A stretch of DNA of 64,000 nucleotides from the NCBI RefSeq assembly GCF_001882345.1, contig NZ_MINL01000001.1:124001-188000 (forward strand), given 5' to 3'. Below, piece after piece: positions 1 to 8,302 of this stretch (its first letter is position 1; each line of letters begins with the position of its first letter). Source of the DNA: Halomonas sp. QHL1 (GTDB lineage: Bacteria; Pseudomonadota; Gammaproteobacteria; Pseudomonadales; Halomonadaceae). The notes beneath the pieces are model-generated. The model saw only the letters and a program-made list of their open reading frames with translations, did not search any database and was not told the origin of the DNA. Position numbers and translations under genes: made by a program.

Positions 1-1
1 G

Positions 2-415
2 CTGCTGCAAATTTGTTCGCGGCTATTTTTGCCGTTTTCGATAGCCTGGACTGAAGAGCTCTCGCGTTATCTGTTCATCTATATGGTGGCGCTATCTGTT
101 GGTGTTGTGCTGCGAAAGAACCGAAACATTAGCGTTGAGCTTTTTCATCACCTGTTGGGGCCGCGCATGCAGGCGGCTTTTCAAGTGCTGATTTGCGCGT
201 TGATTGGCCTGTTTGCCTTTCTAGTACTGCCTTACGCTTGGCAGTACGCGCAAAACGGCGCTTGGCAGACCTCGCCAACGCTTCACGTTCCCATGCTGTA
301 TATCTTTTTCTCAACGGTAGTCACCTTTGCGCTACTCCTGGTCTACAGCTTGCTAGGGTGCCTTGAGGGAATTATCGCAATGTGTCGCTCCTCTGCCCCC
401 CTTCAGGAGTCGTAA
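2..415 (+). CDS. dctQ: TRAP transporter small permease (DctQ), 5' end cut by window
   Basis: Small membrane subunit of a tripartite ATP-independent periplasmic (TRAP) carrier, which imports organic acids with Na+ using a periplasmic binding protein. The reading frame is open from base 2, so the true start lies outside the window; the first in-window TTG (29) is probably internal. Visible are the DctQ-typical PFSIAWTEELSRYLFIYM stretch, then a charged VLRKNRNISVELF loop, and three hydrophobic segments. It ends 2 nt before dctM. The neighbouring uxuB and uxuA suggest an aldonate or hexuronate substrate, which is inference. The solute-binding subunit is presumably upstream and is not seen. Confidence 0.9.
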   Translation: MLQICSRLFLPFSIAWTEELSRYLFIYMVALSVGVVLRKNRNISVELFHHLLGPRMQAAFQVLICALIGLFAFLVLPYAWQYAQNGAWQTSPTLHVPMLYIFFSTVVTFALLLVYSLLGCLEGIIAMCRSSAPLQES

Positions 416-417
416 GC

Positions 418-1698
418 ATGGAAGTCATTATCCTTTTTAGTGTGTTTTTAATACTGCTCACGGTGGGTATGCCCATTGCGTTTGCGTTGGGGTTAGCCTC
501 GCTTTCTTATCTGCTGCTTGAAGGCATTTCATTAACCATCGTGCCGCAGCGTATGTATGCCGGTATCGACACCTTTGTATTGCTTTGTATTCCCGGCTTT
601 GTGCTGGCCGGTAATCTGATGAATGTCGGCAATATCACTGAACATATCGTGCGTTTCTCTAACGCTTTGTTAGGCCATATTCGCGGTGGACTTGGCTTGG
701 CCAACGTGGCGGGTTCGATGATTTTCGGCGGTATCTCTGGCACGGCCGTTGCCGATTCAGCCAGTATCGGTTCGGTGATGATTCCCGGTATGGCGCGCTC
801 GGGTTATGACAAGCCGTTTGCCGCTGCGGTCACCGCTGCTTCGTCTACCGTTGGGCCGATCATACCGCCCAGTGTGCCGATGATTATCGCGGGTTCACTT
901 AGCGGTATTTCGGTCGGGCGGATGTTCCTGGCAGGTGCAGTGCCGGGGCTTTTAATGGGCCTCGCCATGATGATTACGGTGTATATCTTGGCCGTTCGAC
1001 GTGGGTATCCTAAAGAGAAGCGGGTGCCATTTTTTCAACTGCTGCGCGAAGCCAAAACTGCCTTTTGGGCACTGCTGATGACCGTGATTATTCTCTACGG
1101 CATTATCGGCGGCTTCTTTACCCCCACCGAAGCTTCTATCGTGGCTTGCCTCTATGCCTTGGTCGTCGGCATGTATATCTATAAAGGCCTGTCGTGGAAA
1201 AAGCTCCCGGCGATTTTGTCAGACACCGTATTAACCTCTTCGGCACTACTGCTGATGGTAGGGTTGGCGAACCTGTTTGGCTGGATACTCACCAGTGAGC
1301 AGATCCCGCAGATGATCGCCACGCTGATTCTCTCCATCAGCGAAAATCCGTTGATTGTGCTGCTTATTCTCAACCTGATCCTGCTGTTTGTCGGCGCCTT
1401 TATGGAAACCATAGCTGCGCTGATCATCCTGTTCCCCGCACTGGTAGGAGTAGCCACTGGAGTGGGTGTCGATCCGGTTCATTTTGCGGTGATCGCTGTG
1501 TTAAACCTGATGATTGGGCTGACAACACCACCGGTGGGGGTGTGCCTATTCGTGGTGGCGGGGATTGGCAAACTACCTATGTTGACAGTGGCAAGAGCCA
1601 TCGTGCCATTTTTGCTGTGCAACTTGGCGGTGTTGTTGTTGGTGACTTATGTCCCCGCGATTTCGCTTTGGTTGCCTAACTTGCTGATGGGAGAGTAG
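418..1698 (+). CDS. dctM: TRAP transporter large permease (DctM)
   Basis: Large transport-channel subunit of the TRAP carrier, 426 aa, the usual DctM length, with about a dozen hydrophobic helices. Family features include the GGISGTAVADSASIGSVMIP segment and the PPSVPMIIAG and TPPVGVCLFVVAG repeats. Start chosen at ATG 418 because CAGGAG sits 8 nt upstream (404-409); the frame stays open back to a GTG at 382, which would overlap dctQ and is unlikely. It ends 3 nt before uxuB, so transport and catabolism are probably co-transcribed. Substrate is not provable from sequence; mannonate, fructuronate or a related sugar acid fits the neighbours. Confidence 0.95.
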   Translation: MEVIILFSVFLILLTVGMPIAFALGLASLSYLLLEGISLTIVPQRMYAGIDTFVLLCIPGFVLAGNLMNVGNITEHIVRFSNALLGHIRGGLGLANVAGSMIFGGISGTAVADSASIGSVMIPGMARSGYDKPFAAAVTAASSTVGPIIPPSVPMIIAGSLSGISVGRMFLAGAVPGLLMGLAMMITVYILAVRRGYPKEKRVPFFQLLREAKTAFWALLMTVIILYGIIGGFFTPTEASIVACLYALVVGMYIYKGLSWKKLPAILSDTVLTSSALLLMVGLANLFGWILTSEQIPQMIATLILSISENPLIVLLILNLILLFVGAFMETIAALIILFPALVGVATGVGVDPVHFAVIAVLNLMIGLTTPPVGVCLFVVAGIGKLPMLTVARAIVPFLLCNLAVLLLVTYVPAISLWLPNLLMGE

Positions 1699-1701
1699 TT
1701 G

Positions 1702-3174
1702 ATGGTGGCTCCACAGCGTATTGAAGCAAAGCCAAAAAGTGGCCAGATTGGGGTTGTCCACCTGGGGTTAGGCGCTTTTCACCGCGCCCACCAAGCGGTC
1801 TATTTTGAGCGTTATCGCCAACGCAGTGGCGATGGTGAGTGGGGCGTCTGCAGCGCGAATTTACGCTCTAGCGTGGGTTTAGTCGACGGCTTAAGCGCGG
1901 CAGGGCATCGCTATCATGTAGCGGAGTATGCCGACAGCGAGAGCATCACGCTGCGTGAAATTGGCGTGATCGAAGAGACGCTATTCTCTGGTTGTGACAG
2001 CGCGGGCAACTGGGGCCGTGATCGAGGGGCACTGCTGGCGCGAATGGCATCTGCGGATACCCGTATAGTCACCTTAACGGTGACCGAGAAGGGCTACTTT
2101 TTAAACCCCGCGAGCGGTGAGTTAAGAGCTGATGACCCGATGATCATCGGTGATATAGCTTCGCCCCAACAGCCGCGTACCGCCCCTGGACTATTGGTGG
2201 AAGCGTTAGCTCTGCGGCATGAGGCAGGCATTGCCCCCTTTACCGTGCTCTCTTGCGACAACATGCCGGATAACGGTAAGCGTACACGCCAAGCGGTGGT
2301 GCAACTGGCCGAGCATCGAGACGCAGAATTGGCCCGTTGGATTGCCAGAGAAGTGGCGTTTCCCTGCAGCATGGTGGATCGTATTGTGCCCGCGATGACT
2401 GACGCCGACTTTGAGCGCTTAGCGGCACTGGGCGTTATCGATCAAAACGCCGTGGTATGCGAAGCGTTCACTCAGTGGGTGGTCGAAGATAATTTCCCAA
2501 TGGGGCGACCCGACTGGGAAGCCGAGGGCGTTGAGATGGTGGCAGATGTGGCGCCGTTTGAAACCATGAAACTACGCATGCTCAACGGTAGCCACTCCTT
2601 GCTTGCCTATCTTGGTGCACTTGCAGGTATCGAAACGGTTTTTGAAGGCGTCAATCGCGACGAACTTAGAGCGCTGTTGCGCCGCTATATGCTTGAAGAG
2701 GCGGCTCCTACACTTGAGATGCCCGCAGGGATCGATTTAGAGAATTACGCCGATTCGCTGCTGGCACGCTTTGCCAATGACAGTTTGCGTCATCGTCTAC
2801 AGCAGATCGCTATGGACGGCAGCCAAAAACTCCCACAGCGCTGGCTCTCTGGCGCGTTCGAACGTAGCGCCACTGCTCAATCATCGCCCTGCGTGGCGTT
2901 GGGGATGGCGGCCTGGATTCGCTATACCGCGGGTCAAGACCTACAAGGCAATAGTTACCCCGTGGATGATCCGCTAGCCAAGCGCTTTGCGGAGCTGCAC
3001 CAGATGCATGGTAGCGATCCCAGCGCTCTGGTAGCGGCCTATTTAGCCATGGACGATGTGGTGCCGGGTGAACTGTCAGCGGATAAGAAATTTGCCCAGG
3101 ACGTGCTGACCGCGTATCAGACGTTGACCCATGATGGCCTGAGTGGGGCACTTAAGGCGCTAGCGCTTAACTGA
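1702..3174 (+). CDS. uxuB: D-mannonate oxidoreductase / fructuronate reductase (mannitol dehydrogenase family)
   Basis: Polyol-specific long-chain dehydrogenase, 490 aa. In glucuronate catabolism UxuB reduces D-fructuronate to D-mannonate with NADH. The N-terminal motif VVHLGLGAFHRAHQAVY is the family's nucleotide-binding start, and KLRMLNGSHS contains the catalytic Lys and the Asn/His pair of the family (Lys-x4-Asn-x2-His). Start placed at ATG 1702; a TTG at 1699 is directly adjacent. It is followed 15 nt later by uxuA, the next pathway step. A paralogous activity (tagaturonate or mannitol oxidation) is possible within this family, but adjacency to mannonate dehydratase favours UxuB. Confidence 0.9.
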   Translation: MVAPQRIEAKPKSGQIGVVHLGLGAFHRAHQAVYFERYRQRSGDGEWGVCSANLRSSVGLVDGLSAAGHRYHVAEYADSESITLREIGVIEETLFSGCDSAGNWGRDRGALLARMASADTRIVTLTVTEKGYFLNPASGELRADDPMIIGDIASPQQPRTAPGLLVEALALRHEAGIAPFTVLSCDNMPDNGKRTRQAVVQLAEHRDAELARWIAREVAFPCSMVDRIVPAMTDADFERLAALGVIDQNAVVCEAFTQWVVEDNFPMGRPDWEAEGVEMVADVAPFETMKLRMLNGSHSLLAYLGALAGIETVFEGVNRDELRALLRRYMLEEAAPTLEMPAGIDLENYADSLLARFANDSLRHRLQQIAMDGSQKLPQRWLSGAFERSATAQSSPCVALGMAAWIRYTAGQDLQGNSYPVDDPLAKRFAELHQMHGSDPSALVAAYLAMDDVVPGELSADKKFAQDVLTAYQTLTHDGLSGALKALALN

Positions 3175-3189
3175 TCAAAGGAGAACACC

Positions 3190-4368
3190 ATGGAGCATAC
3201 TTGGCGCTGGTTTGGCCCTAATGATGCGATTCGGCTAGAAGAGATTCGCCAGACAGGGGCCACCGGTATCGTCACGGCACTACATGAGGTGCCCAATGAT
3301 CAGGTTTGGCCGGTTGAGGCGATCCGTGAGCGTCAGCAAATGATCGAAGCAGCGGGCCTGACATGGTCGGTGGTAGAGAGCGTGCCGGTACATGAATCGA
3401 TCAAAAAAGGATTGCCTGAGCGCGATGCATTAATCGCCACCTACTGCCAAACGCTGCGTAACCTTGCGGCCTGTGGTATCGACATTGTCTGTTACAACTT
3501 TATGCCGGTACTGGACTGGACGCGCACGGACCTTACCTATGCACTGCCCGATGGCGCCTTGGCGCTACGCTTTGATCAGGCGGCTTTTACCGCCTTTGAT
3601 CTTTATCTGCTTCAACGACCCGGTGCGGAGCAAGAGTACAGCGATGAAGAGAAAGCTCGAGCACGCCGCTATCTGGACGCATTGGATAGCGCAGGGCGTG
3701 ACAAATTGGTCAATACGCTGATCGCCGGGCTACCGGGCGCCGAAGAGCACTACACTCTTGAGCAGTTTCGCGATGTACTGGAAGCGTACGCTGATGTTGA
3801 CGCCACTCGGTTGCGGGAAAATCTTGGCTATTTTTTGCAGGCGTTGATTCCGGTGGCAGAAGAAGTGGGCATTCGTATGGCGATTCACCCGGATGACCCA
3901 CCGCGGCCGCTACTGGGCCTTCCCAGGGTGGTCTCGACTCGCGAGGATGCTCAGTGGATTATTGATCGCGTGCCCAGCTCCGCCAATGGCTTGACGCTCT
4001 GCACAGGCTCTTATGGCGTTCGACAAGACAATGATTTGGTGGCCATGACCCGCCACTTCGCCTCGCATATTCACTTTATCCATCTGCGTGCCACAAAGCG
4101 CGAAGCGGATACCCTCTCTTTTCACGAGGCGCCTCACCTAGCGGGTGATGTGGATATGGTGGGGGTGATACGTGCCTTGGTGGAGGAAGAACGGCGCCGC
4201 GAACGAGAGGGCGGGGCGCGCTTACCGCTGCGCCCAGATCACGGCCACCAACTTCTTGATGATCAACAGCGCAATACGGCACCTGGTTACCCGCTTTACG
4301 GGCGCATGCGTGGGCTAGCCGAACTGCGCGGTGTGGAACTTGCTGTGCGGCAACTGGTAGCTGACTAA
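3190..4368 (+). CDS. uxuA: Mannonate dehydratase
   Basis: Dehydrates D-mannonate to 2-keto-3-deoxy-D-gluconate (KDG), a cytoplasmic TIM-barrel metalloenzyme; 392 aa, normal UxuA length. Seen are the N-terminal [20 protein letters not shown] segment, [15 protein letters not shown], the metal-site region [17 protein letters not shown], a CTGSYG segment, [10 protein letters not shown] and RPDHGHQL near the C-terminus, all typical of the family. GGAGAACACC just ahead gives a good ribosome binding site. It is the last gene of the rightward dctQM-uxuBA unit. Its product is the substrate of KdgK, encoded 1.7 kb downstream on the other strand. Confidence 0.95.
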   Translation: MEHTWRWFGPNDAIRLEEIRQTGATGIVTALHEVPNDQVWPVEAIRERQQMIEAAGLTWSVVESVPVHESIKKGLPERDALIATYCQTLRNLAACGIDIVCYNFMPVLDWTRTDLTYALPDGALALRFDQAAFTAFDLYLLQRPGAEQEYSDEEKARARRYLDALDSAGRDKLVNTLIAGLPGAEEHYTLEQFRDVLEAYADVDATRLRENLGYFLQALIPVAEEVGIRMAIHPDDPPRPLLGLPRVVSTREDAQWIIDRVPSSANGLTLCTGSYGVRQDNDLVAMTRHFASHIHFIHLRATKREADTLSFHEAPHLAGDVDMVGVIRALVEEERRREREGGARLPLRPDHGHQLLDDQQRNTAPGYPLYGRMRGLAELRGVELAVRQLVAD

Positions 4369-4370
4369 AC

Positions 4371-4392
4371 AGGACCTACTTCTATAGGCCCT
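4371..4392. terminator. Possible weak bidirectional terminator between uxuA and the HAD gene
   Basis: AGGACCTA (4371-4378) and TAGGCCCT (4385-4392) pair at 7 of 8 positions around a 6-nt loop. It lies in the 35-bp gap between convergent genes. There is no U-run of note, so termination efficiency is doubtful. Confidence 0.3.
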
Positions 4393-4403
4393 GGTAATTG
4401 CAG

Positions 4404-5069
4404 TTATACACTCAACTTGGCAATAGCGGCGGGTAGTTCATTGGCGTGATGGATGCCAATGGCACCTTCGGGGGTGGTTTCTTCGGTGGGGAAGTGATTG
4501 AGGTGAATTACGTGCATGCCCGCCGCCAGCCCCGCTTCCACACCCACCGCCGCATCATCAATTACGACACACTCTTGTGGCGCGTAACCCATCGCGGCAG
4601 CCGCCTTACGATACAGTTCTGGATCGGGTTTCCAAACGTTGAGGGTATAGGCGCTGAACAGCCTGCTAGCAAAGTGGTGGCCTAGTTCGGTGCTTTCCAA
4701 CGCACAGCGGATTTTGCGCTCGGGGCCATTAGATACCACGGCCTTGGGGTGGCTGCTTAAGTGGTCAAGAGCCGCAGGTATGCCCGGTATTGCCACAAGC
4801 TCGGCACGCATGCGGGCTTCCATACGCGCCCGCATGCCTGCTTCAAGCTGGGAAAATTCGTCTTCTGCCAACGCCTGAAAACGGTTTTCCAGCGTTTGGA
4901 CGATCGTCTGGAAACGTACCCCACGAAATTCATCCATATACTGTCGTGCTGAAAACGGTAAGCCGAACTCGGGAAGGATATCCCCCATCACCTCAGCAAG
5001 CAGTATTTCGCTATCTACTAGGGTGCCATCGCAGTCGAACAGTAAGCAGAGAGGCGTGGCGGGTTTCAT
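4404..5069 (-). CDS. HAD-superfamily phosphatase (YieH/6-phosphogluconate phosphatase-like)
   Basis: HAD subfamily IA hydrolase, 221 aa. Motif I is FDCDGTLVDSE (Asp nucleophile near residue 12), motif II is VVSNGPERK, motif III is WKPDPELY and motif IV is VIDDAAVGVEAG. The SNGP segment, the RLFSAYTLNVWKPDPELYRKA stretch and overall size resemble E. coli YieH, a 6-phosphogluconate phosphatase; the true substrate is unproven. Its ATG overlaps the ghrB stop as ATGA, so the two are translationally coupled. Context suggests a housekeeping role on phosphorylated sugar acids leaking from the KDG pathway (inference). Confidence 0.85.
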   Translation of the reverse strand: MKPATPLCLLFDCDGTLVDSEILLAEVMGDILPEFGLPFSARQYMDEFRGVRFQTIVQTLENRFQALAEDEFSQLEAGMRARMEARMRAELVAIPGIPAALDHLSSHPKAVVSNGPERKIRCALESTELGHHFASRLFSAYTLNVWKPDPELYRKAAAAMGYAPQECVVIDDAAVGVEAGLAAGMHVIHLNHFPTEETTPEGAIGIHHANELPAAIAKLSV

Positions 5070-6040
5070 TGATGTGTTTCCTCGTTGACTAAGCTAATCG
5101 GTCGCTCACCCTGGAGTGCTAAACGGATATTATCTACCGCCCGTTGGGCCATGGCGTTGCGGGTTTCATGGGTGGCAGAGCCGATATGGGGTAGGGCGAC
5201 CACATTGGGCATCTTTGTCAGCGGTGACGCAGCGGGTAGTGGCTCCTGCTCAAATACATCTAGCCCGGCTGCTTGAATAACGCTGTTTTCCAAGGCGTGT
5301 ATTAAAGCGCTTTCATCGACGACTTTGCCGCGGGCGATATTGATAAAAATGCCTGAAGGCTTCATCAATGCAAACTCTTGGGCACCGATCAAATGCTCGG
5401 TCTCAGCGTTAAGCGGCACAGTGACACAGACGAAATCGGCCTCGGCTAACAGCTCTTTGAGTTCGCGGCGCTGCGCGCCAAGTTCACTCTCTAAATCGGG
5501 CTTGGGCGAAGCGTTGGAGTAGAGTACCTGCATCCCAAACCCCAGGGCTCCGCGCCTGGCAACGGCTTGACCAATGCGTCCAAACCCCACCATGCCGAGT
5601 GTTTTGCCATGCACATCGCTGCCAAACAGTGCCGGGCCAATGCTGGCTTGCCATTTATCCGCTTTGACCCACTCGGCTAATTCAACTACCCGACGCGCTG
5701 TGGCCATTATCAGTGCAAAACCGGTATCGGCGGTGGTTTCGGTAAGCACATCAGGCGTATTGCACAGCATAATGCCACGCTTGGTGAGCTCATCAACGGG
5801 TATGTTGTCATAGCCAACAGAGACGGTCGCGATGACTTCCAGGTTGGGCGCTGCGTCCAGTAACTGAGGAGTGATCGCCAAGCCAGAACCGATAATGCCG
5901 TGCACATCCGCTAATAGAGCACGGTTTTCAGGGACATCCAGCGCGGTTGTTTTCGGCAGCACATCCACTTCAAATAAATCGCTAAGTTCAGCCTGTTGTG
6001 CGTCGCTGAGTCGTCCTTGAATCACTAAGCGTTTTTTCAT
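5066..6040 (-). CDS. ghrB: 2-hydroxyacid dehydrogenase, glyoxylate/hydroxypyruvate/2-ketogluconate reductase type
   Basis: NAD(P)-dependent D-2-hydroxyacid dehydrogenase, 324 aa. Shows the Rossmann fingerprint GKTLGMVGFGRIGQAVA, the NIARGKVVDE segment, and the GLDVFEQEPL and LPHIGSATHETR motifs carrying the catalytic Glu and His. The similarity to E. coli GhrB (ISVGYDN, VLTETVADT-like, ASIGP, GTDVH-like, SATHETR) is high along the whole length. ATG 6040 chosen because GGAGATAACA precedes it; an upstream in-frame ATG at 6052 lies before that site and is less likely. It sits between kdgK and the HAD gene in one leftward unit. Confidence 0.9.
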   Translation of the reverse strand: MKKRLVIQGRLSDAQQAELSDLFEVDVLPKTTALDVPENRALLADVHGIIGSGLAITPQLLDAAPNLEVIATVSVGYDNIPVDELTKRGIMLCNTPDVLTETTADTGFALIMATARRVVELAEWVKADKWQASIGPALFGSDVHGKTLGMVGFGRIGQAVARRGALGFGMQVLYSNASPKPDLESELGAQRRELKELLAEADFVCVTVPLNAETEHLIGAQEFALMKPSGIFINIARGKVVDESALIHALENSVIQAAGLDVFEQEPLPAASPLTKMPNVVALPHIGSATHETRNAMAQRAVDNIRLALQGERPISLVNEETHQ

Positions 6041-6061
6041 TGTTATCTCCATGGTGAAAAG

Positions 6062-6088
6062 CCTGTTATTTAAAACCTGTTATTAAAA
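6062..6088. repeat. Tandem direct repeat in the ghrB leader
   Basis: CCTGTTATTTAAAA (6062-6075) is followed at once by CCTGTTATTAAAA (6076-6088), a two-copy tandem repeat differing by one base. It lies in the 62-bp gap between kdgK and ghrB. Function unknown; it could be replication slippage or part of a leader signal. Confidence 0.6.
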
Positions 6089-6102
6089 AAAGTGCGTGGC
6101 GA

Positions 6103-7086
6103 TTAGCCAATGGGTTGGTCGGCTTCAAGCGTTAGTAGTCGCTCGCGATTAGGCAGTCCTTCCATGTCACCCACCACCTGGATGGCTTGAGCGCCAATGA
6201 GGTTGCCGCGCTGGGCTGCTTGGCGCGCCGTTCTTCCGTCAAGCAGAGCGCTAATTACACCGACGGCGAAGCCATCGCCTGCGCCTACGGTATCCACCAC
6301 CTCAGCGACGTGGCAACCGGCCACCGTAAAGCTCTCTTCCTGGCCGTCCAGGTTGCCACGGTAATAGCTACCTTCCGGGCCCAGTTTGATGATCACTGCC
6401 GAGGCGCCTTGATCCAGATAGTAGCCTGCTACGTCGTAAGGCGTCTTCTGCCCGGTCAGCAGCTGGCCCTCTGAAAGCCCAGGTAATACCCAATCGGCGC
6501 GGCTGGCGAGTTCATTGAGAGTCGACCGCATTACGTTTTCGCTGGGCCAAAGTGACGGACGTAAATTGGGGTCAAAGGAAATACTGGCGCCATGGGCGCG
6601 GGCCTGCTCCATCAAATGATGGCTAAGCTGGCAGGCGCTTTCAGATAAAGCCGGGGTAATGCCCGTCGCGTGAAGGTGGTTAAGCGCCTGAAAGTCGACA
6701 TTCTGGGCGTCGTCAATAGTAAGATGGCTGGCAGCACTGCCTCGTCTGAAATATTCTACTCGCGGGTCGGCGCCGTCCTGGGCGCGCTCTTTAAAGAGTA
6801 GTCCGGTGGGGTGGTGTGCATCGGCGTGGATATAGCGGTTGTCTATACCTTCCATTGTTAAAGCCGCCTGAATAAAACTCCCAAAGCTATCGGTTCCCAC
6901 CCGGCTTAACCACCCCACGTGAAAGCTTAGTCTTGAGAGGCCAATGGCAACATTGTTGTCGGCACCGGCCAAGCGGCGGTGGAAACGCTCAATGCCGGAT
7001 AACTCGCCCGGCGTATCAGCCACAAACATGGCCATGGCTTCGCCGAAGGTGAGAATTTTGGGTGGGCTAGAGAAGGAGTTGGGCAT
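6103..7086 (-). CDS. kdgK: 2-keto-3-deoxygluconate kinase (PfkB family)
   Basis: Phosphorylates KDG to KDPG, the last step before aldolase cleavage. About 327 aa. PfkB features: LTFGEAMAMF at the N-terminus, the GADNNVAIGLSRL substrate region, and the C-terminal signature DTVGAGDGFAVGVIS with the catalytic Asp in GAGD. Two ATGs compete: 7086 (MPNSF) lies 9 nt after GAG of the AAGAG site and is preferred; 7092 (MTMPNSF) would leave only 3 nt. A LacI-type operator lies 35-50 bp upstream, so expression is probably controlled by the adjacent regulator. KDPG aldolase is not in the window. Confidence 0.92.
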   Translation of the reverse strand: MPNSFSSPPKILTFGEAMAMFVADTPGELSGIERFHRRLAGADNNVAIGLSRLSFHVGWLSRVGTDSFGSFIQAALTMEGIDNRYIHADAHHPTGLLFKERAQDGADPRVEYFRRGSAASHLTIDDAQNVDFQALNHLHATGITPALSESACQLSHHLMEQARAHGASISFDPNLRPSLWPSENVMRSTLNELASRADWVLPGLSEGQLLTGQKTPYDVAGYYLDQGASAVIIKLGPEGSYYRGNLDGQEESFTVAGCHVAEVVDTVGAGDGFAVGVISALLDGRTARQAAQRGNLIGAQAIQVVGDMEGLPNRERLLTLEADQPIG

Positions 7087-7120
7087 GGTCATAATCTCTT
7101 TATGTTGTTTATTATCATCC

Positions 7121-7138
7121 AATGGGAACGATACCATT
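7121..7138. promoter_or_regulatory. LacI-family operator upstream of kdgK
   Basis: AATGGGAACGATACCATT is an 18-bp near-palindrome with a central CG, the hallmark of LacI/GalR-family operators. The half-sites AATGGGAAC and AATGGTATC agree at 7 of 9 positions. It lies between kdgK and the LacI-family gene, in the kdgK promoter region, so that regulator is the obvious candidate ligand-responsive repressor. Confidence 0.75.
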
Positions 7139-7171
7139 TTTGCGACAATTTTTTAGCAACGCCATATTAAA

Positions 7172-8188
7172 TTAACGTTGGGTAGAACCTCGTTCCATCA
7201 GGGTAGGTGCAAAACTCAGCCCTGTCGGCATTGATGCTGCGTGGGGAGCAATGTGATGCATCAAACATTGAACAGCCGTTTTGCCAATTGTTTCGGTGGG
7301 TTGAGCAAGCGTGGTAATGCCGGGAGGTACTAAGGCGCACCAATCGAGCTCATCAATCCCCATCAAGCCTATCTTGCCAAGCTGTAAGCCTAACTGCTGA
7401 AACAGGCGGGTCACTATGAGGGTGGCATTGCCGTTACCACACAAGACGGCGCAGGCATGCCGTTGATGGGCAGTTAAAAAGTCGCTTAGTGCTTGAAGCG
7501 TTGCAGTGCCATCTGAGTTAGCGAGCAGTGACGTTGCGTACTTCAGCCCATGCCGCTCAGCCGCGTGGCTAAAACGTGACAAACGTTTTTGTCGCGTGCT
7601 TGACTGATCGGGAGCTTCGCTGACATACAGCACAGCTTGGTAACCCTTATCGGCTAAGTGTTCTAGCGCCATATCAATCGCTAGGTGATTATCGAGCCCA
7701 ACCACTTCCGCCTCTACATGGTGGACTTCGCGGTCTAGTAGCACGATAGGTGTGCCCAGGCTGATAAAGGTATGCAGTTGGCGTTCGGGGTTACCGGACG
7801 CATTCAACACAAGACCTTCTACTTGATAGGCGCCCAGTAGGTCTAAATGCTGGCGCTCCTGTTCCGGGTCATTGTCGGTATTACACACGACCAGCGAGTA
7901 GCCGTATTGGCGACACGCTTGTTCGACTCCGTGAGTGATGGCCACTGAAAAAGGATTGCGGATATCGGCGACTAGCATGCCTAGCAATTTAGAGCGCCCA
8001 CCTTTTAGCCCGCGTGCCATTTGATTTGGCTGGTAGCCAAGGGTGCGCGCAGCATGGGCGATACGCGCCTGAAGTGAGGGAGAGAGCCGCTCACGCTCTT
8101 CGCCAAAATAGCGCGACACGCTGGTTTTAGAGGCTCCAGCGAGTCGGGCTACTTCAAGAATGGTGGAACGACGAGGTGTAGGGGGCAT
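7172..8188 (-). CDS. LacI-family transcriptional regulator of the sugar-acid cluster
   Basis: 338 aa. N-terminal LacI helix-turn-helix and hinge: STILEVARLAGASKTSVSRYF followed by the LGYQPNQMARGLK hinge helix, then a periplasmic-binding-protein-like effector domain (LLGMLVADIRNPF, GLVLNASG, PIVLLDRE, GLDNHLAIDMALEHL, LMGIDELDW). Family members of this type respond to KDG, gluconate or 2-ketogluconate; effector here is inferred to be KDG or a related acid. It is 34 bp upstream of the kdgK operator on the same strand. There is no obvious Shine-Dalgarno before ATG 8188, hinting at low expression. Confidence 0.88.
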   Translation of the reverse strand: MPPTPRRSTILEVARLAGASKTSVSRYFGEERERLSPSLQARIAHAARTLGYQPNQMARGLKGGRSKLLGMLVADIRNPFSVAITHGVEQACRQYGYSLVVCNTDNDPEQERQHLDLLGAYQVEGLVLNASGNPERQLHTFISLGTPIVLLDREVHHVEAEVVGLDNHLAIDMALEHLADKGYQAVLYVSEAPDQSSTRQKRLSRFSHAAERHGLKYATSLLANSDGTATLQALSDFLTAHQRHACAVLCGNGNATLIVTRLFQQLGLQLGKIGLMGIDELDWCALVPPGITTLAQPTETIGKTAVQCLMHHIAPHAASMPTGLSFAPTLMERGSTQR

Positions 8189-8226
8189 AGAGTGCTTAAA
8201 TAAGTAGTATCTTTCGTTAAAGCGTC

Positions 8227-8251
8227 TTCCGCTACATTGTAATTAGCGGAA
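8227..8251. promoter_or_regulatory. Perfect 8-bp inverted repeat upstream of the LacI-family gene
   Basis: TTCCGCTA (8227-8234) and TAGCGGAA (8244-8251) are exact inverted copies separated by 9 bp, 39-63 bp upstream of the regulator's start codon. It may be an operator for autoregulation or for another factor. It does not resemble the AATGG-type operator at 7121. Confidence 0.4.
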
Positions 8252-8302
8252 TTAGAACAGCTCAATTTTGGGCTTTTGTTGGGCCAAAAGCCATGGTTCA
8301 CG

